64,000 nucleotides of DNA from an uncultured Clostridium sp. (GCA_947427205.1 CANEHB010000002.1:111873-175872); one strand, 5' to 3'. Numbered from the stretch's first letter, positions 44,067-54,699 are shown. Translations and numbers: made by a program. The notes: a model not told the origin generated them from the letters alone.

Positions 44067-46718
44067 ATGAAATTTTCAGTAGAAAGAAAAATTTGGGGTA
44101 AAAAGAGAGAACTAAAAAAAGAAAGAGAAGAGATGATAGAGAAAGAATCTCTTCATATTAATGATACGATAGAATATAGTAGATTTTTAGAACTATATTC
44201 TATTTATGGTGGAAATCTTGCAGAAGATGAATTTGCAGAGATATTTTTAGATATAGCAAAAACAGAATATTATGATTTAAAAAAGAGAAGTAGATGTAGA
44301 ATCTTAAAAAAGGAAATAGTAACACAGTCTGACATAGAATTAATGAAAGTTAGGCTTATTAGAACATTAGGTCTAAAAGCTTTAGATGAAAAACATTATG
44401 AAGAATTAGAAGAAATATATAATTCGATGCCTACAAAATTATCTTTTGTACCTTTTGCAGAAATGGTATTAGATGTAGCTCAACAAACTGTATCTCGTAC
44501 AAATCTTGTAAGAAGTAGAAAAGCTACTATTTTTAGTAAAACTAATAGTGATTATTTTGATAATTCGAAGTGTGATGAAACTTTATATAATACAATAGAA
44601 ATATTAGAAAAAAGAAGCAAGGAAATAGCTGAATTAAAAGATGTAATAGCGCAAGATAGAAGTATTCATATGAATGATTCTTTAAATAAAGAACAGTTTT
44701 TAGAATTATATCAAATTTATGGTACAGGATTTACAGAAATAGAATTTGCTGAAAGCATATTAGGTGTTGATAGCACTAAAATAAAAGGATTATTGAATGA
44801 TAAAAGAAAAGATGTAAAAGTTTGGACAAGTGAAATAGTTACTTTAGATTATTTATTAAAAATAAGAGAAGAAACTATAAAAGAAGAAAAATTACATATA
44901 AATGAAAAGATAAGTTATGCAAAATTTAAAGAAATTTACAAGAAACATTCAGGAATTTTAACAGAAGTGGATTTTGCATTAGAAATTTTAGATATACCAA
45001 GAACTAGATATAATGAGCTTAAAAAAGAAAAATGTGAATCATTAGTACTTTCTTCTATTGAAGTACCAGAAGAATTTTATAAAGAATCTAAAGAAAAGAT
45101 CAAAGCAAATGAACATGTTTATAGAGGAAAACCTATAACTTATGAAGAATTTTTGAGATTACATGAAAAATATGGATTTGTAACAAATGATATTGAATTT
45201 GGAGAAAAAACATTAGAAATGGATCCAGATTCAATAAGATCATTAAAGAGAAAAGATATTAAAACTTCATGGATTCTTAAAGGAGAAGAAAATGAAAAGA
45301 GTCCAGAAGAACATGAAAAAAATATAAAAAGATTAAGACAAATAGTAATAATGGAAAATAAACTCCACATAGAAGATCGTATGACTGGAAGTAAATTTAA
45401 AGCACTTTATGAAAAATATGGTTTTGGAATGAGCCAAAAAGATTTTGCTTTTGAAATACTAGATATTAAGGATTATAGATTAAATGTAATTTTAAGAGAT
45501 GAAAGTCAAGGGACAGCAATACTTACAAATGAAAAGCTTTCAAAAGAGAAAATAAAAGCTTTAAGAAAATCATTTTTTATGAGTGGTGAACATTGTACAG
45601 AAGATAGTATTGATTATAAAGAATTTTTAAGACTATATGATACATATGGAGGAATTCTATCAGAAAGACAATTTGCAGAAAAAATATTATTTATGTCTGC
45701 TGATAGATTAACATTTATAAGAACACATCCAGGAGAAGAAACTGAAATTTTTTGTAGGGCTAAGCCTTCTGATGCATATATAGCAAATTTAAAAGCAAGA
45801 ATAATAAAAGACAATCTACTATATTATAAACAACCAGTAACTATGCCATTTTTTAATAGATTATATAAAAGTGCTCATACGATTTTATCTAAGCCAAATT
45901 TTGCTAAAGAAATATTAGAAGTAAATAGATGGTGTTATAGAGAACTTGAAAATGAAGAAAGTGAAGCATTTTTTATTCTAACAACTTCTGGAACAGAAGA
46001 AAATAAGGAAAAATTTTTAAAAAGACAAGATGACAAAATAAAATCAATGCTTGAATCAGGTTATGGATATGATGAAATAGAAGAAAATGTAAATTTACCA
46101 GCTATAGTACTAAAGAAAAAAATAGATAGTTTATATGAAAACGGACTAGATAAAGAAAAAATTGCAAAACAATATTATTATAAAACTTTAAAAGATAATA
46201 AAGAAGTCGATGAAGAGAGATTAAAAGAATGTGGTATAAGTGAGTTTGATATTGGTAAAATAAAAGGCGAAGTAGAAAATGAACTTAGATTACAACCACT
46301 TCAGAAAAAGTGTGCTCATATAGTTGATGAAGTTTTAGATACTCCTAAAAACAAAAGAAATCTGGTAGAATATATAAATTTATGTAAAGAAATTTATGGA
46401 TCAAAATCTAAAAGTATGCCAGAAAATATTTTAGACACTCTTCAGAATTGTATAGAATTTTTAGACACAAATCTTGAAAATAGTTTGTTTTTCATAAAAG
46501 TTTGTATAGATAGAATGGATTATATAAGAGCTAATGGATTGGTAACTTTTAATATGCATAGTGATAGTTTAAGTATAGAAGATAGAAAAAAATTACAAGC
46601 AATGAGAACTATGATAAAAGAAGCTTCAGAAAGAAAAGATGAAGTTATGGCAAGAAAAAATATAGTATCAATGCAAAATAGAAAAGAATCGATATTCAGA
46701 CAAGAATTTGTAGTTTAG
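44067..46718 (+). CDS. Giant repeat-array protein 1 (HTH-like repeats, 883 aa)
   Basis: I do not recognise the family. The protein contains about eight repeats of 75-90 residues, beginning near 28, 106 (degenerate), 199, 275, 349, 432, 509 and 583. Each reads roughly LHIxDxIxYxxFLxLYxxYG, then a helix-turn-helix-like stretch (LxExxFAxxILDIxxxxYxxLKxxxxxxxIL). A further HTH-like part (GYGYDEIEENVNLPAIVLKKKIDSLY, about 677-702) and a C-terminal helical domain (about 760-883) follow. The surface is strongly charged and there is no signal peptide. An array of DNA- or RNA-binding modules is plausible. The gene is in an operon with the ABC-F gene. Confidence 0.7.
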   Translation: MKFSVERKIWGKKRELKKEREEMIEKESLHINDTIEYSRFLELYSIYGGNLAEDEFAEIFLDIAKTEYYDLKKRSRCRILKKEIVTQSDIELMKVRLIRTLGLKALDEKHYEELEEIYNSMPTKLSFVPFAEMVLDVAQQTVSRTNLVRSRKATIFSKTNSDYFDNSKCDETLYNTIEILEKRSKEIAELKDVIAQDRSIHMNDSLNKEQFLELYQIYGTGFTEIEFAESILGVDSTKIKGLLNDKRKDVKVWTSEIVTLDYLLKIREETIKEEKLHINEKISYAKFKEIYKKHSGILTEVDFALEILDIPRTRYNELKKEKCESLVLSSIEVPEEFYKESKEKIKANEHVYRGKPITYEEFLRLHEKYGFVTNDIEFGEKTLEMDPDSIRSLKRKDIKTSWILKGEENEKSPEEHEKNIKRLRQIVIMENKLHIEDRMTGSKFKALYEKYGFGMSQKDFAFEILDIKDYRLNVILRDESQGTAILTNEKLSKEKIKALRKSFFMSGEHCTEDSIDYKEFLRLYDTYGGILSERQFAEKILFMSADRLTFIRTHPGEETEIFCRAKPSDAYIANLKARIIKDNLLYYKQPVTMPFFNRLYKSAHTILSKPNFAKEILEVNRWCYRELENEESEAFFILTTSGTEENKEKFLKRQDDKIKSMLESGYGYDEIEENVNLPAIVLKKKIDSLYENGLDKEKIAKQYYYKTLKDNKEVDEERLKECGISEFDIGKIKGEVENELRLQPLQKKCAHIVDEVLDTPKNKRNLVEYINLCKEIYGSKSKSMPENILDTLQNCIEFLDTNLENSLFFIKVCIDRMDYIRANGLVTFNMHSDSLSIEDRKKLQAMRTMIKEASERKDEVMARKNIVSMQNRKESIFRQEFVV

Positions 46719-46769
46719 ATATTATAAACATAAGATAGAAAATATTAATTTAAAACAATAGGAGAAAAC

Positions 46770-49403
46770 ATGAATTTTTCTATAGAAAAAATGTCTTGGA
46801 TTAAAAAGAAAAAATTTAAAAATGAAAGAGAAGAGATGATAAAAAAGGAGTCTCTTCATATTAATGATTTAGTTGATTATAATCAGTTTTTAGATTTATA
46901 TTCTAAGTATGGAAATGGACTTAAAGAAGATGAATTTGCAGATGTGTTTTTAGATTTATTAAAAACAGATTATTATAGTTTAAAGAAAAATAGATGCAAA
47001 ATTCTGAAAAAAGAAGTAGTAGATGAAAAAGAAATAGAATTACTTAAATTAAGAGTTATAAAAGAACTAGGATTAAGTAAAGGAAGAGAAAGATCATATC
47101 AGGAATTAGTGGATATATATAATTATATACCAAGTAAATTTCAATTAGTAATGTTTGCAGAAAAGGTGTTAGATGTATCTAGTCATTCTCTTTCATGCAC
47201 TAAATGTAATGAAACTAAAAATGCGACTATTTTTAATAAAACAGATGATGAATATTTTGATAATTCTATAGATGATAAAGAACTAAAAAAAATTGTAAAT
47301 AAGGTTGTTAAAAGAAAAAAAGGAATATCAGACTTAAAAGATGAGATTGCAGAAGATAGAAATCTTCATATAGGAGATGAAGTAGGAAGAGAAGAATTTT
47401 TTGATTTATATAAGATTTATGGAAAAGATTTCTCTGAATATGATTTTGCAAGAACTGTACTTGGTATGACAGAAGGAAAAGCAAGAAGTTTAATAAATGA
47501 CAAAATAAAAAAGGCACAAATTTGGAATGAAGAAACAGTTAGTTTAGATTATTTGTTAAAAATAAGAGAAGAAACTATAAAACAAGAAAAATTATATATA
47601 AATCAAAGTATTTCTTATGAGAAATTTAAAGAAATTTATAGGAAACATGCCAGAATATTATCAGAAATAGATTTTGCAGAAGAAATATTAGATATAGCTA
47701 AACAAAATTATAAAAGACTAAAAAGAGAAGAATCTGAAAGTTTTATTCTTAATGATATTAAAATTCCAGAGAATTTTTATCAAGAAGCAAAACAATGTAT
47801 TAAACAAAATGAGAATGTATATAGAGGAAAAGCAATAACATATGAAGAATTTTTAACGTTATATGAAAAATATGGATTTGTAACAAATGATGTTGAATTT
47901 GCAAAGCAAGCATTAGAAATAGATGGCACACAATTTAGACTATTAAAAAATGGAGAGTGTAAAACAAATAGGATTTTAAGAAGTGAAGAAAATGATTTAC
48001 CAGAAGAATTATTAAAAAGAGCAGTAAGAAAATTAAGAGATGTTGTAATAAGAGAGAAAAAATTACATATTGAAGATCCAATGACAGGAAAACAATTCTT
48101 AGAGATTTATGAAAAATATGGTTTTGGAATGAGTCAAAAAGATTTTGCAAGAGAGGTATTGGATATTAAACCTCATAGATTAGATAATATATTAAGAGAT
48201 GAAAATCAAAGAACTATAATACTAACAAATGAAAAAGTTAGAAAAGATGAGATTAAGGCTTTAAGAAAAAGTCTTTTTAATAATTCTGGATATTGTACAG
48301 AAGATAGAATTACTTATGAAGAATTTTCAAAATTATACAAATTATATGGTGGCAAGCTATCTGAGAAACAATTTGCAGAGAAAATATTATTTATAGGAAA
48401 TGATAGATTAATTTTTATAAGAAATAATCCAGGAGAAGATACAGAAATTTTTTGTAGAGTTAAATTTTCTGATGCATATTTAGCGAATTTAAAAGCAAAA
48501 TTAGTAAGAGAAAACTTGTTATATCAAAGACAAGGAATAATACCAACATTTTTTGAAAAGTTATATAAAAAAGCACATACAATTTTATCAAGACCAGATT
48601 TTGCAAAACAAGTTTTGGAAATAAATAGACAAAATTATTATAAATCTATAGAGAAAAATTATAATGAAACTTGTGAAATATTGTCTGTTTCAGGAACTAA
48701 AGAAAATAAAAATAAGTTCTTAGAGTGGCAGAATAAAACAATTAGTGAAATGTTACAAGAAGGATATGGATATGAAGAAATTGCAGAAAATACAAATCTT
48801 AATACAGGAGATTTAATAGGTAAGGTAGAAACTTTATATGAAAGTGAATTAGATAAATCAGAAGTTTCATATAAATACTTGTATGAGAGTCTAAAAAATG
48901 ATAAACCAATAGATAAATCAAGAATTGAAGAACTTGAGCTAGGACCAGAAGAAATGAAAAAGATTAAAGATCAAGCTCAAGAAGAAAAAAACTTGAGGAA
49001 AATAGAAGAAAAATGTGCTGATATAGTTGATGAAGTAAAAGATACACCTTCAGGAATAAAAACATTAAGAAATTATATTAGTTTATGTAAGAGAATATAT
49101 GAAAAAGAGCCTAAAAGAATGTCAAAAGAAACTTTATCATGTCTTCAAGATTGTTTAGAATTTTTAGATGATGATATGGAAAATAGCGTATTTTTTATAA
49201 AAGTATGCATAAAGCAAATGGAATATGCAAGGGCAAATGAATTAATAACTTTTTATATGCAAAGTGAAAAAATTAGTGTAGAAGAAAAGAGTACATTAAG
49301 ACAAATGAGAGCTAGTGTAAGAGAGGCAGAAAAAAGAAAGCAAGAAGTAAATTCACGACAAAGTTTAAAAACTGATAGATTAAGAACTATGTATAATTAT
49401 TAG
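46770..49403 (+). CDS. Giant repeat-array protein 2 (paralog, 877 aa)
   Basis: This aligns end to end with the preceding 883-residue protein and arose by tandem duplication. It starts FSIEKMSWIKKKKFKNEREEMI, has the same repeat series (LYSKYGNGLKEDEFADVFLD..., KYGFGMSQKDFAREVLDIK...) and the same C-terminal domain (CADIVDEVKDTPSGIKTLRNYISLCK). Some repeats are nearly unchanged between paralogs (KYGFGMSQKDFA), while residues in the second, recognition-helix-like part differ. This pattern would suit diverged binding specificity. The ribosome site is ATAGGAGAAAAC. The 51-base gap suggests co-transcription. Confidence 0.7.
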   Translation: MNFSIEKMSWIKKKKFKNEREEMIKKESLHINDLVDYNQFLDLYSKYGNGLKEDEFADVFLDLLKTDYYSLKKNRCKILKKEVVDEKEIELLKLRVIKELGLSKGRERSYQELVDIYNYIPSKFQLVMFAEKVLDVSSHSLSCTKCNETKNATIFNKTDDEYFDNSIDDKELKKIVNKVVKRKKGISDLKDEIAEDRNLHIGDEVGREEFFDLYKIYGKDFSEYDFARTVLGMTEGKARSLINDKIKKAQIWNEETVSLDYLLKIREETIKQEKLYINQSISYEKFKEIYRKHARILSEIDFAEEILDIAKQNYKRLKREESESFILNDIKIPENFYQEAKQCIKQNENVYRGKAITYEEFLTLYEKYGFVTNDVEFAKQALEIDGTQFRLLKNGECKTNRILRSEENDLPEELLKRAVRKLRDVVIREKKLHIEDPMTGKQFLEIYEKYGFGMSQKDFAREVLDIKPHRLDNILRDENQRTIILTNEKVRKDEIKALRKSLFNNSGYCTEDRITYEEFSKLYKLYGGKLSEKQFAEKILFIGNDRLIFIRNNPGEDTEIFCRVKFSDAYLANLKAKLVRENLLYQRQGIIPTFFEKLYKKAHTILSRPDFAKQVLEINRQNYYKSIEKNYNETCEILSVSGTKENKNKFLEWQNKTISEMLQEGYGYEEIAENTNLNTGDLIGKVETLYESELDKSEVSYKYLYESLKNDKPIDKSRIEELELGPEEMKKIKDQAQEEKNLRKIEEKCADIVDEVKDTPSGIKTLRNYISLCKRIYEKEPKRMSKETLSCLQDCLEFLDDDMENSVFFIKVCIKQMEYARANELITFYMQSEKISVEEKSTLRQMRASVREAEKRKQEVNSRQSLKTDRLRTMYNY

Positions 49404-49537
49404 TATTAAAATTAAAAGTTACAAAATAACTCTATTAATAAAAAATGAATTGTGTATATTATGTAAAAAATATTGATTTTTAAAATAAAATGTTATAATA
49501 TATCTACAAATTTTAATAAAGAAACGGAGAAATAAAA

Positions 49538-50458
49538 ATGGGAAAAACTTATATTTTTGGACATAAAAATCCAGATACAGATTCAATAACATCAAGTTTA
49601 GTAATGGCAGATTTTGAAAGAAAAAATGGAAACACAGATGTAGTTTCTTGTAGATTAGGAAACGTAAATAAAGAAACAGAATATGTTTTAAATTATGTAG
49701 GAGTAGAGGCACCAGAATTTATAGAAGATTTAGAAGACGGAGCAGAAGTTATAATTGTAGATACAGCAAACCCAGGAGAACTTATTTCAAATTTAGAAAA
49801 TGTAAAAATAAAAAGAATAGTTGATCATCATCAAGTTTTATTAAATACATCTTATCCAGTTTTTTATAGAGCAGAGCCAGTTGGATGTACAGAAACAATA
49901 ATTTATAAATTATATAAAGAATATGGTTTTGAAGTAGATAAAAAAATAGCAACATTAATGTTATCAGCAATTATTTCAGATACGCTTTTATTAAAATCTC
50001 CAACTTGTACACAAGATGATGTAAAAGCAGTAGAAGAATTATCAAAAATCGCAGGAATTGATTATAATACTTATGGTATGGAAATGTTAAAAGCAGGAAC
50101 AGATTTGAGTTCATTTACAATAGATGAGATTTTAAAAATAGATGCAAAGGCAATAGCTTTAAAAGATAAAAAGTCAATAATAGCACAAGTAAATACAGCT
50201 TCAATTCCAGAAGTTATGAAAATGAAAGCTGATTTAGAAGCTGGAATGAAAAAAAGCATTGAAGAAAACGGATTAGATTTATTTATGCTTTTAATTACAG
50301 ATATAGTAAATAGTAATACACAAACTATAGCATTAGGAAATTGTGCAGGAATAGTTGAAAAAGCATATGGAGTAAAATTAGAAGATAATACAGCATTACT
50401 TGAAGGTGTTGTATCTCGTAAAAAACAAGTTGTACCAGTTATGACTGAAAATGCATAG
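49538..50458 (+). CDS. ppaC: Manganese-dependent family II inorganic pyrophosphatase
   Basis: DHH-family metal motifs: FGHKNPDTDSI (His9, Asp13, Asp15), IIVDTANPGE (Asp75) and RIVDHHQ (His97, His98). The C-terminal DHHA2 domain ends with the substrate loop SRKKQVVP. The length of 306 is normal for PpaC. The enzyme hydrolyses pyrophosphate and pulls biosynthetic reactions forward. The regulatory CBS insertion found in some clostridial homologues is absent. Confidence 0.96.
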   Translation: MGKTYIFGHKNPDTDSITSSLVMADFERKNGNTDVVSCRLGNVNKETEYVLNYVGVEAPEFIEDLEDGAEVIIVDTANPGELISNLENVKIKRIVDHHQVLLNTSYPVFYRAEPVGCTETIIYKLYKEYGFEVDKKIATLMLSAIISDTLLLKSPTCTQDDVKAVEELSKIAGIDYNTYGMEMLKAGTDLSSFTIDEILKIDAKAIALKDKKSIIAQVNTASIPEVMKMKADLEAGMKKSIEENGLDLFMLLITDIVNSNTQTIALGNCAGIVEKAYGVKLEDNTALLEGVVSRKKQVVPVMTENA

Positions 50459-50472
50459 ATTTATAAATTATA

Positions 50473-50516
50473 TAGAAAAGCTGAAACATATAAAAAAGTT
50501 TCAGCTTTTCTATATA
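50473..50516 (+). terminator. Terminator after ppaC
   Basis: TAGAAAAGCTGAAAC (50473-50487) and GTTTCAGCTTTTCTA (50498-50512) are exact reverse complements around ATATAAAAAA. Confidence 0.88.
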
Positions 50517-50531
50517 TTATTATAAATATAT

Positions 50532-50679
50532 TCCAAATATAATATGTATTAAGTTTTTTACACTTTGCTGTCGCAAGCTATAAATAAAATATTTTATGTA
50601 GGTTGCTCAATTTCGCACTCACTTTGTTCGTTTGATTGCTTACGCAGTGTTTCAAAACTTAATACATATTATATTTGGA
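50532..50679. repeat. 148-bp palindromic element with exact 26-bp ends
   Basis: The first 26 bases (50532-50557, TCCAAATATAATATGT...) and the last 26 (50654-50679) are exact reverse complements. Between them lie 96 bases that are richer in G and C (TTTGCTGTCGCAAGC; TTTCGCACTCACTTTGTTCG; TTACGCAGTG), with partial inner pairing (ACACT / AGTGT). No ORF is present. It looks like a MITE-like insertion or a large RNA hairpin. It fills the gap between ppaC and a membrane protein gene. Confidence 0.7.
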
Positions 50680-50768
50680 GTTATTTTTTATTAATAATCT
50701 AAATTGCAATATTTATATATTTATTTTTAAATTCTATATGGTATAATGAAAAAAATAAATGAAAAGAG

Positions 50769-52739
50769 TTGATAAAAATAGAAAAGAAATCAAGAATAGA
50801 TGAAAAAGGAAAGAAAAGAATTATAATCGCTATAGTAATTGCTATTTTGATAGAAGTATTTATTTGTAATTATCCAGCGCTTAGAAGTTTACTAATTGGA
50901 AAATCTAAAGAGATAAATGATTATAAAGTAGATGATAACTCTATTATAATTTCAAATATAAATGAAAGAGTTACAAGTATAAATCTTAAATACAAGGAAA
51001 ATTTAACAGATAAAGTAACTTATGAATTAAAATATACAGCAGAAGAAAATAGTGATTTATTTTCTTTAAAACCAAAAGTAATATTAGAAAATCAAAGACA
51101 ATACATAAATTTTGATACTCATTCAAAGTGCAAAACAATTCAACTTGATTTATTAACAGAAAGTGATTTTTCTGTGGAAAACATACAGATAAATCAACCT
51201 AATTTTAATATTAGTGTGTATAGAATAATAATATTTTTTGTGATAGCAATTTTTATAATTAAAGTAAAGGATGAAAGTATATATAAAGAATATGATAAAA
51301 ATTCTAAATCACAAAATCATGTATTTATATTAAATTTAATAGTTTTTTGTGGTTTTATTGCAATATATTTAATTTATCAATTTAATCCAGAAACTTTGTT
51401 AATAAAAAAAGAGAATATAAGCAATGAAGATGCACTTCTTATGCAAACAGAAGCTTTTATAAGTGGACAAGTAAAACTTATACCAGAGGCATCAGAAGAA
51501 CTTAAAGAAATGGAAAATCCATATGATAATGTGGAAAGAGATCAAAATGGAGTGCCATATCTTTATGATGTAGCATATTACAATGGAAATTATTATAATT
51601 ATTTTGGAGTGGCGCCAATTCTTACAACTATAATGCCATTTCGATTAATAACAGGAATGTATACACATACATATATTTTTAATCTTGTATACATGTTTGG
51701 AATAGCTATTTCTTTATACTTTTTATATAAAAAATTAGTAGATAGATATATAAAAAAATTGTCGCTTTGCAATTTTTATTTAGGATATTATGCAATTTTA
51801 TTTGGCTCAAATATTCTAACACTTTTAAGAGGTGCAAAATATGATATAGTAGTAACATCAGGAATAATGTTTATGCTAATATCAATAAACTTAGCAATAT
51901 CAATTTATAAGAATAAAAAATACAAATATATTAAATTAATATTGCTTGGAATTACTACAGCGCTAATTGTTTTATCAAAGCCTAATTTAATCGCATACTA
52001 TTCTATAATAGTATTATTTCTTTTGTTAAACACAAAAGAAATAAGTCTAAAAGAAAAAATAAAAGATGGAATATTTATATTAGTTCCACTTGGATTATTA
52101 GCGATTTTTCAAATGATATTAAACTATTTAAGATTTGATAGCATTTTAGAGTTTGGTGCTAAATATCAATTAACAGGATTTAACATGAATTATTGCATGT
52201 CATTTACTTTTGGAAAAATATATGTAGGAATCTTAGAATACATATTTAGAATTCCTAGAATTAATGTATCAAACTTTCCATTTGTTTTTATAAATACTGA
52301 AACAACTTTAAATGCAGTGAATGAAGTATGTTATGAAAATAGACTAGTTGGATTAATAGCAATACCAATTTTATGGATATATTTATTCAAGAAAAATATA
52401 TTATATAAATCAGAAAATAAAGAATTAAAAATATTCACAAGAGTTTGTTTATACACTTGCTTAGTTGCTATAATTTTAAATACATGTTTAGGTGGAATTT
52501 GTGAAGCCTACGCAATAGATTTTAAATTAATTTTATGTATAAATGCAGTAATTTTATTATTAAAATTAGTAGAACAAAATAAAGAGAAAAAAGAAGTAAA
52601 TAAATTATTTTTAATTATTTGTTTAGCGACCATAATTATAATGCTACCAATTTCATTAACAACAGAAGTAAACTTATTAACAAATCTTAGAAATCCACTT
52701 ACAGTATATTTGAAAAATATGTTTGAATTTTGGTGTTAG
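50769..52739 (+). CDS. Large polytopic membrane protein, possible GT-C glycosyltransferase
   Basis: The 656-residue protein starts at TTG after GAAAAGAG. A first membrane segment (residues 17-38), an extracytoplasmic domain of about 110 residues, and then about ten membrane segments follow. The loop LMQTEAFISGQVKLIPEASEELKEMENPYDNVERDQNGVPYLYDVAYYNGNYY-type sequence and the FGVAPILTTIMPFRLI stretch recall GT-C glycosyltransferase-like proteins (ArnT/PMT class), but no Asp-Glu catalytic motif is certain. It may modify cell-surface polymers. The family remains unproven. Confidence 0.6.
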   Translation: MIKIEKKSRIDEKGKKRIIIAIVIAILIEVFICNYPALRSLLIGKSKEINDYKVDDNSIIISNINERVTSINLKYKENLTDKVTYELKYTAEENSDLFSLKPKVILENQRQYINFDTHSKCKTIQLDLLTESDFSVENIQINQPNFNISVYRIIIFFVIAIFIIKVKDESIYKEYDKNSKSQNHVFILNLIVFCGFIAIYLIYQFNPETLLIKKENISNEDALLMQTEAFISGQVKLIPEASEELKEMENPYDNVERDQNGVPYLYDVAYYNGNYYNYFGVAPILTTIMPFRLITGMYTHTYIFNLVYMFGIAISLYFLYKKLVDRYIKKLSLCNFYLGYYAILFGSNILTLLRGAKYDIVVTSGIMFMLISINLAISIYKNKKYKYIKLILLGITTALIVLSKPNLIAYYSIIVLFLLLNTKEISLKEKIKDGIFILVPLGLLAIFQMILNYLRFDSILEFGAKYQLTGFNMNYCMSFTFGKIYVGILEYIFRIPRINVSNFPFVFINTETTLNAVNEVCYENRLVGLIAIPILWIYLFKKNILYKSENKELKIFTRVCLYTCLVAIILNTCLGGICEAYAIDFKLILCINAVILLLKLVEQNKEKKEVNKLFLIICLATIIIMLPISLTTEVNLLTNLRNPLTVYLKNMFEFWC

Positions 52740-52920
52740 AAATCGTGTGTCTATTATGTGAAATTTGTTTTTTGACTGTTTGTTATATTGAAAATAAAAG
52801 TAAATTATTGTAAAATAATAGAACAATATTAACGATTAAAATATGTATAAGAAAAGTTTTATGTAATTGTATGATATGCATAACTTACTTATAGCTTATT
52901 TATAGTGATACATTTAAGAA

Positions 52921-54696
52921 ATGTACAAGTTTGAAAAATTAAATAGTTTCAGTAAATTTGAATTTTTAGGAGATGAAGTTTTGGAAATAAATGGGAATAT
53001 AAAACTAATAATAGCTATAATATCAATTATTTTAGTTTTAATTATTGGTATAGTTATAATAAAGATTAATAATAAAAGGCCAGTAGAGGAAATAGAAGAA
53101 GAGCCTTATCAATATTTTACTATGTCTTCATTAGATGAAAAAGTTGGAGTAATTGATAGAAATGGAAATGAAATAATAAAACCAGAATATGTAACTTTAT
53201 ATATTCCTAATCAATCAAAAGATGTTTTTGTATGTTTTAAAGATGAAAACAATTATGCAATATTAAATAGCGAAGGAAAAGATATATTTACTGAATATAA
53301 TTCTGTATATCCTATAATAATTTCAGATACTACTTTAGAAATGGAAAAAAATGTATTAAGTTATGAACAAAATGGAAAATATGGGTTAATAAACTTTTCA
53401 GGAGAAAAGCTAACAAATGCAATATATGATGAAGTATCTAGTTTAGCTAATAAACCAGGTTGTATATTAGTAAAAAAAGATAATTTATATGGAATTATAG
53501 ATTCAAAAGGAAATACAATTATCGATACAAAATATAATTCTATAAAAGGAGATGAATATTCATCAGCAGAAGATGGATATTTAAAAACAGGATACATAGT
53601 ATCTAATAAAACTAATTCAGGGATTATGTATGGATATATAGATTATAATGGAAAAGTATTAATAGATCCAAAATATGAATCAGTATCAAGAGTATTGGAA
53701 TATGAAGATGATGATATTTATTTAATATTTATGGAAAATGGAAAAAAAGGTGTTATAAAAAATAAAAAAACAATTATAAATGCAAAATATCAAAACATAA
53801 ATTATTATAATATTTCAAATGTATTTATAGTAAATAGAAATGGCAAATATGGATTTTATGATAATAAAGGAAAAGAAATATTAAAAACAGAATATACAAG
53901 TTATTCGATAGCTGGAAATTATATATCAGTAAAAAAAGATGACGAAATGAGATTATATGATTTGTATGGAAATTTAGTAAATACTAATACATATAAGAGC
54001 ATTATAGAAACTAATAATCCTTCATATTTTATTGCCCAAAATGATAATGGATATTATAGTATTATTAGTAAAGATGTTCAAATTGATAATAAATATACAA
54101 ACATAACATATGCATTTGATAATTTCTTTGTTTTTACAACAGAAGAAGGAAAATCAGGAATTCTTAATATTTATGCAGGAACTGAAGTTGAAGCTGAATA
54201 TGATTATATAATTGTGCTTGAAAATGTAAATGCATTAGAAGCAAGAAGAGGAAATGAAGTTGATATTTATTCTAAAAAAATAGAAAAAGTATTAACTATG
54301 ACAGATGCTGTTGTTGAAAGTGTTAATGAAAATTATGTTTCAATCTATTCAAAATCTGATTTAAACTATATAAATAAAGAAGGAGAAATAGTTTCAAATA
54401 CAGAAGTATATAAAGATTTGAAATTATATAGTTATAAATCAGAAGAAGAGAAATGGGGATTTAAAGATATTTCAGGAAATATTGTAATTGAAGCAAAATA
54501 TGATATTGTAACAGAATTAAATGAATATGGATTTGCAGGAGTGTATAAGGACGGAAAATGGGGAGTAGTAAATGAAAATGGAGAAGAAATAGTGGCTCCA
54601 AATTATGAGATAGAAACATATTATTCACCAAGTTTTATAGGAAAATACTTATTAGAAGAATTAGAAATGATGTATTGTGTAGAAGTAAAAGGATAA
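52921..54696 (+). CDS. Membrane-anchored WG-repeat protein
   Basis: One N-terminal membrane segment (about residues 28-50, KLIIAIISIILVLIIGIVII) precedes about 540 residues of WG-type beta repeats: KVGVIDRNGNEIIKPEY, KYGLINFSGEKLTNAIYD, LYGIIDSKGNTIIDTKY, MYGYIDYNGKVLIDPKY, KYGFYDNKGKEILKTEY, KWGFKDISGNIVIEAKY, KWGVVNENGEEIVAPNY. WG repeats form beta-rich extracellular domains of unclear role. No ribosome site fits the ATG at 52921. A TTG at 52981 after TAGGAGATGAAG is better placed. It is followed 3 bases later by the flavoprotein gene. Confidence 0.85.
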   Translation: MYKFEKLNSFSKFEFLGDEVLEINGNIKLIIAIISIILVLIIGIVIIKINNKRPVEEIEEEPYQYFTMSSLDEKVGVIDRNGNEIIKPEYVTLYIPNQSKDVFVCFKDENNYAILNSEGKDIFTEYNSVYPIIISDTTLEMEKNVLSYEQNGKYGLINFSGEKLTNAIYDEVSSLANKPGCILVKKDNLYGIIDSKGNTIIDTKYNSIKGDEYSSAEDGYLKTGYIVSNKTNSGIMYGYIDYNGKVLIDPKYESVSRVLEYEDDDIYLIFMENGKKGVIKNKKTIINAKYQNINYYNISNVFIVNRNGKYGFYDNKGKEILKTEYTSYSIAGNYISVKKDDEMRLYDLYGNLVNTNTYKSIIETNNPSYFIAQNDNGYYSIISKDVQIDNKYTNITYAFDNFFVFTTEEGKSGILNIYAGTEVEAEYDYIIVLENVNALEARRGNEVDIYSKKIEKVLTMTDAVVESVNENYVSIYSKSDLNYINKEGEIVSNTEVYKDLKLYSYKSEEEKWGFKDISGNIVIEAKYDIVTELNEYGFAGVYKDGKWGVVNENGEEIVAPNYEIETYYSPSFIGKYLLEELEMMYCVEVKG

Positions 54697-54699
54697 ATT

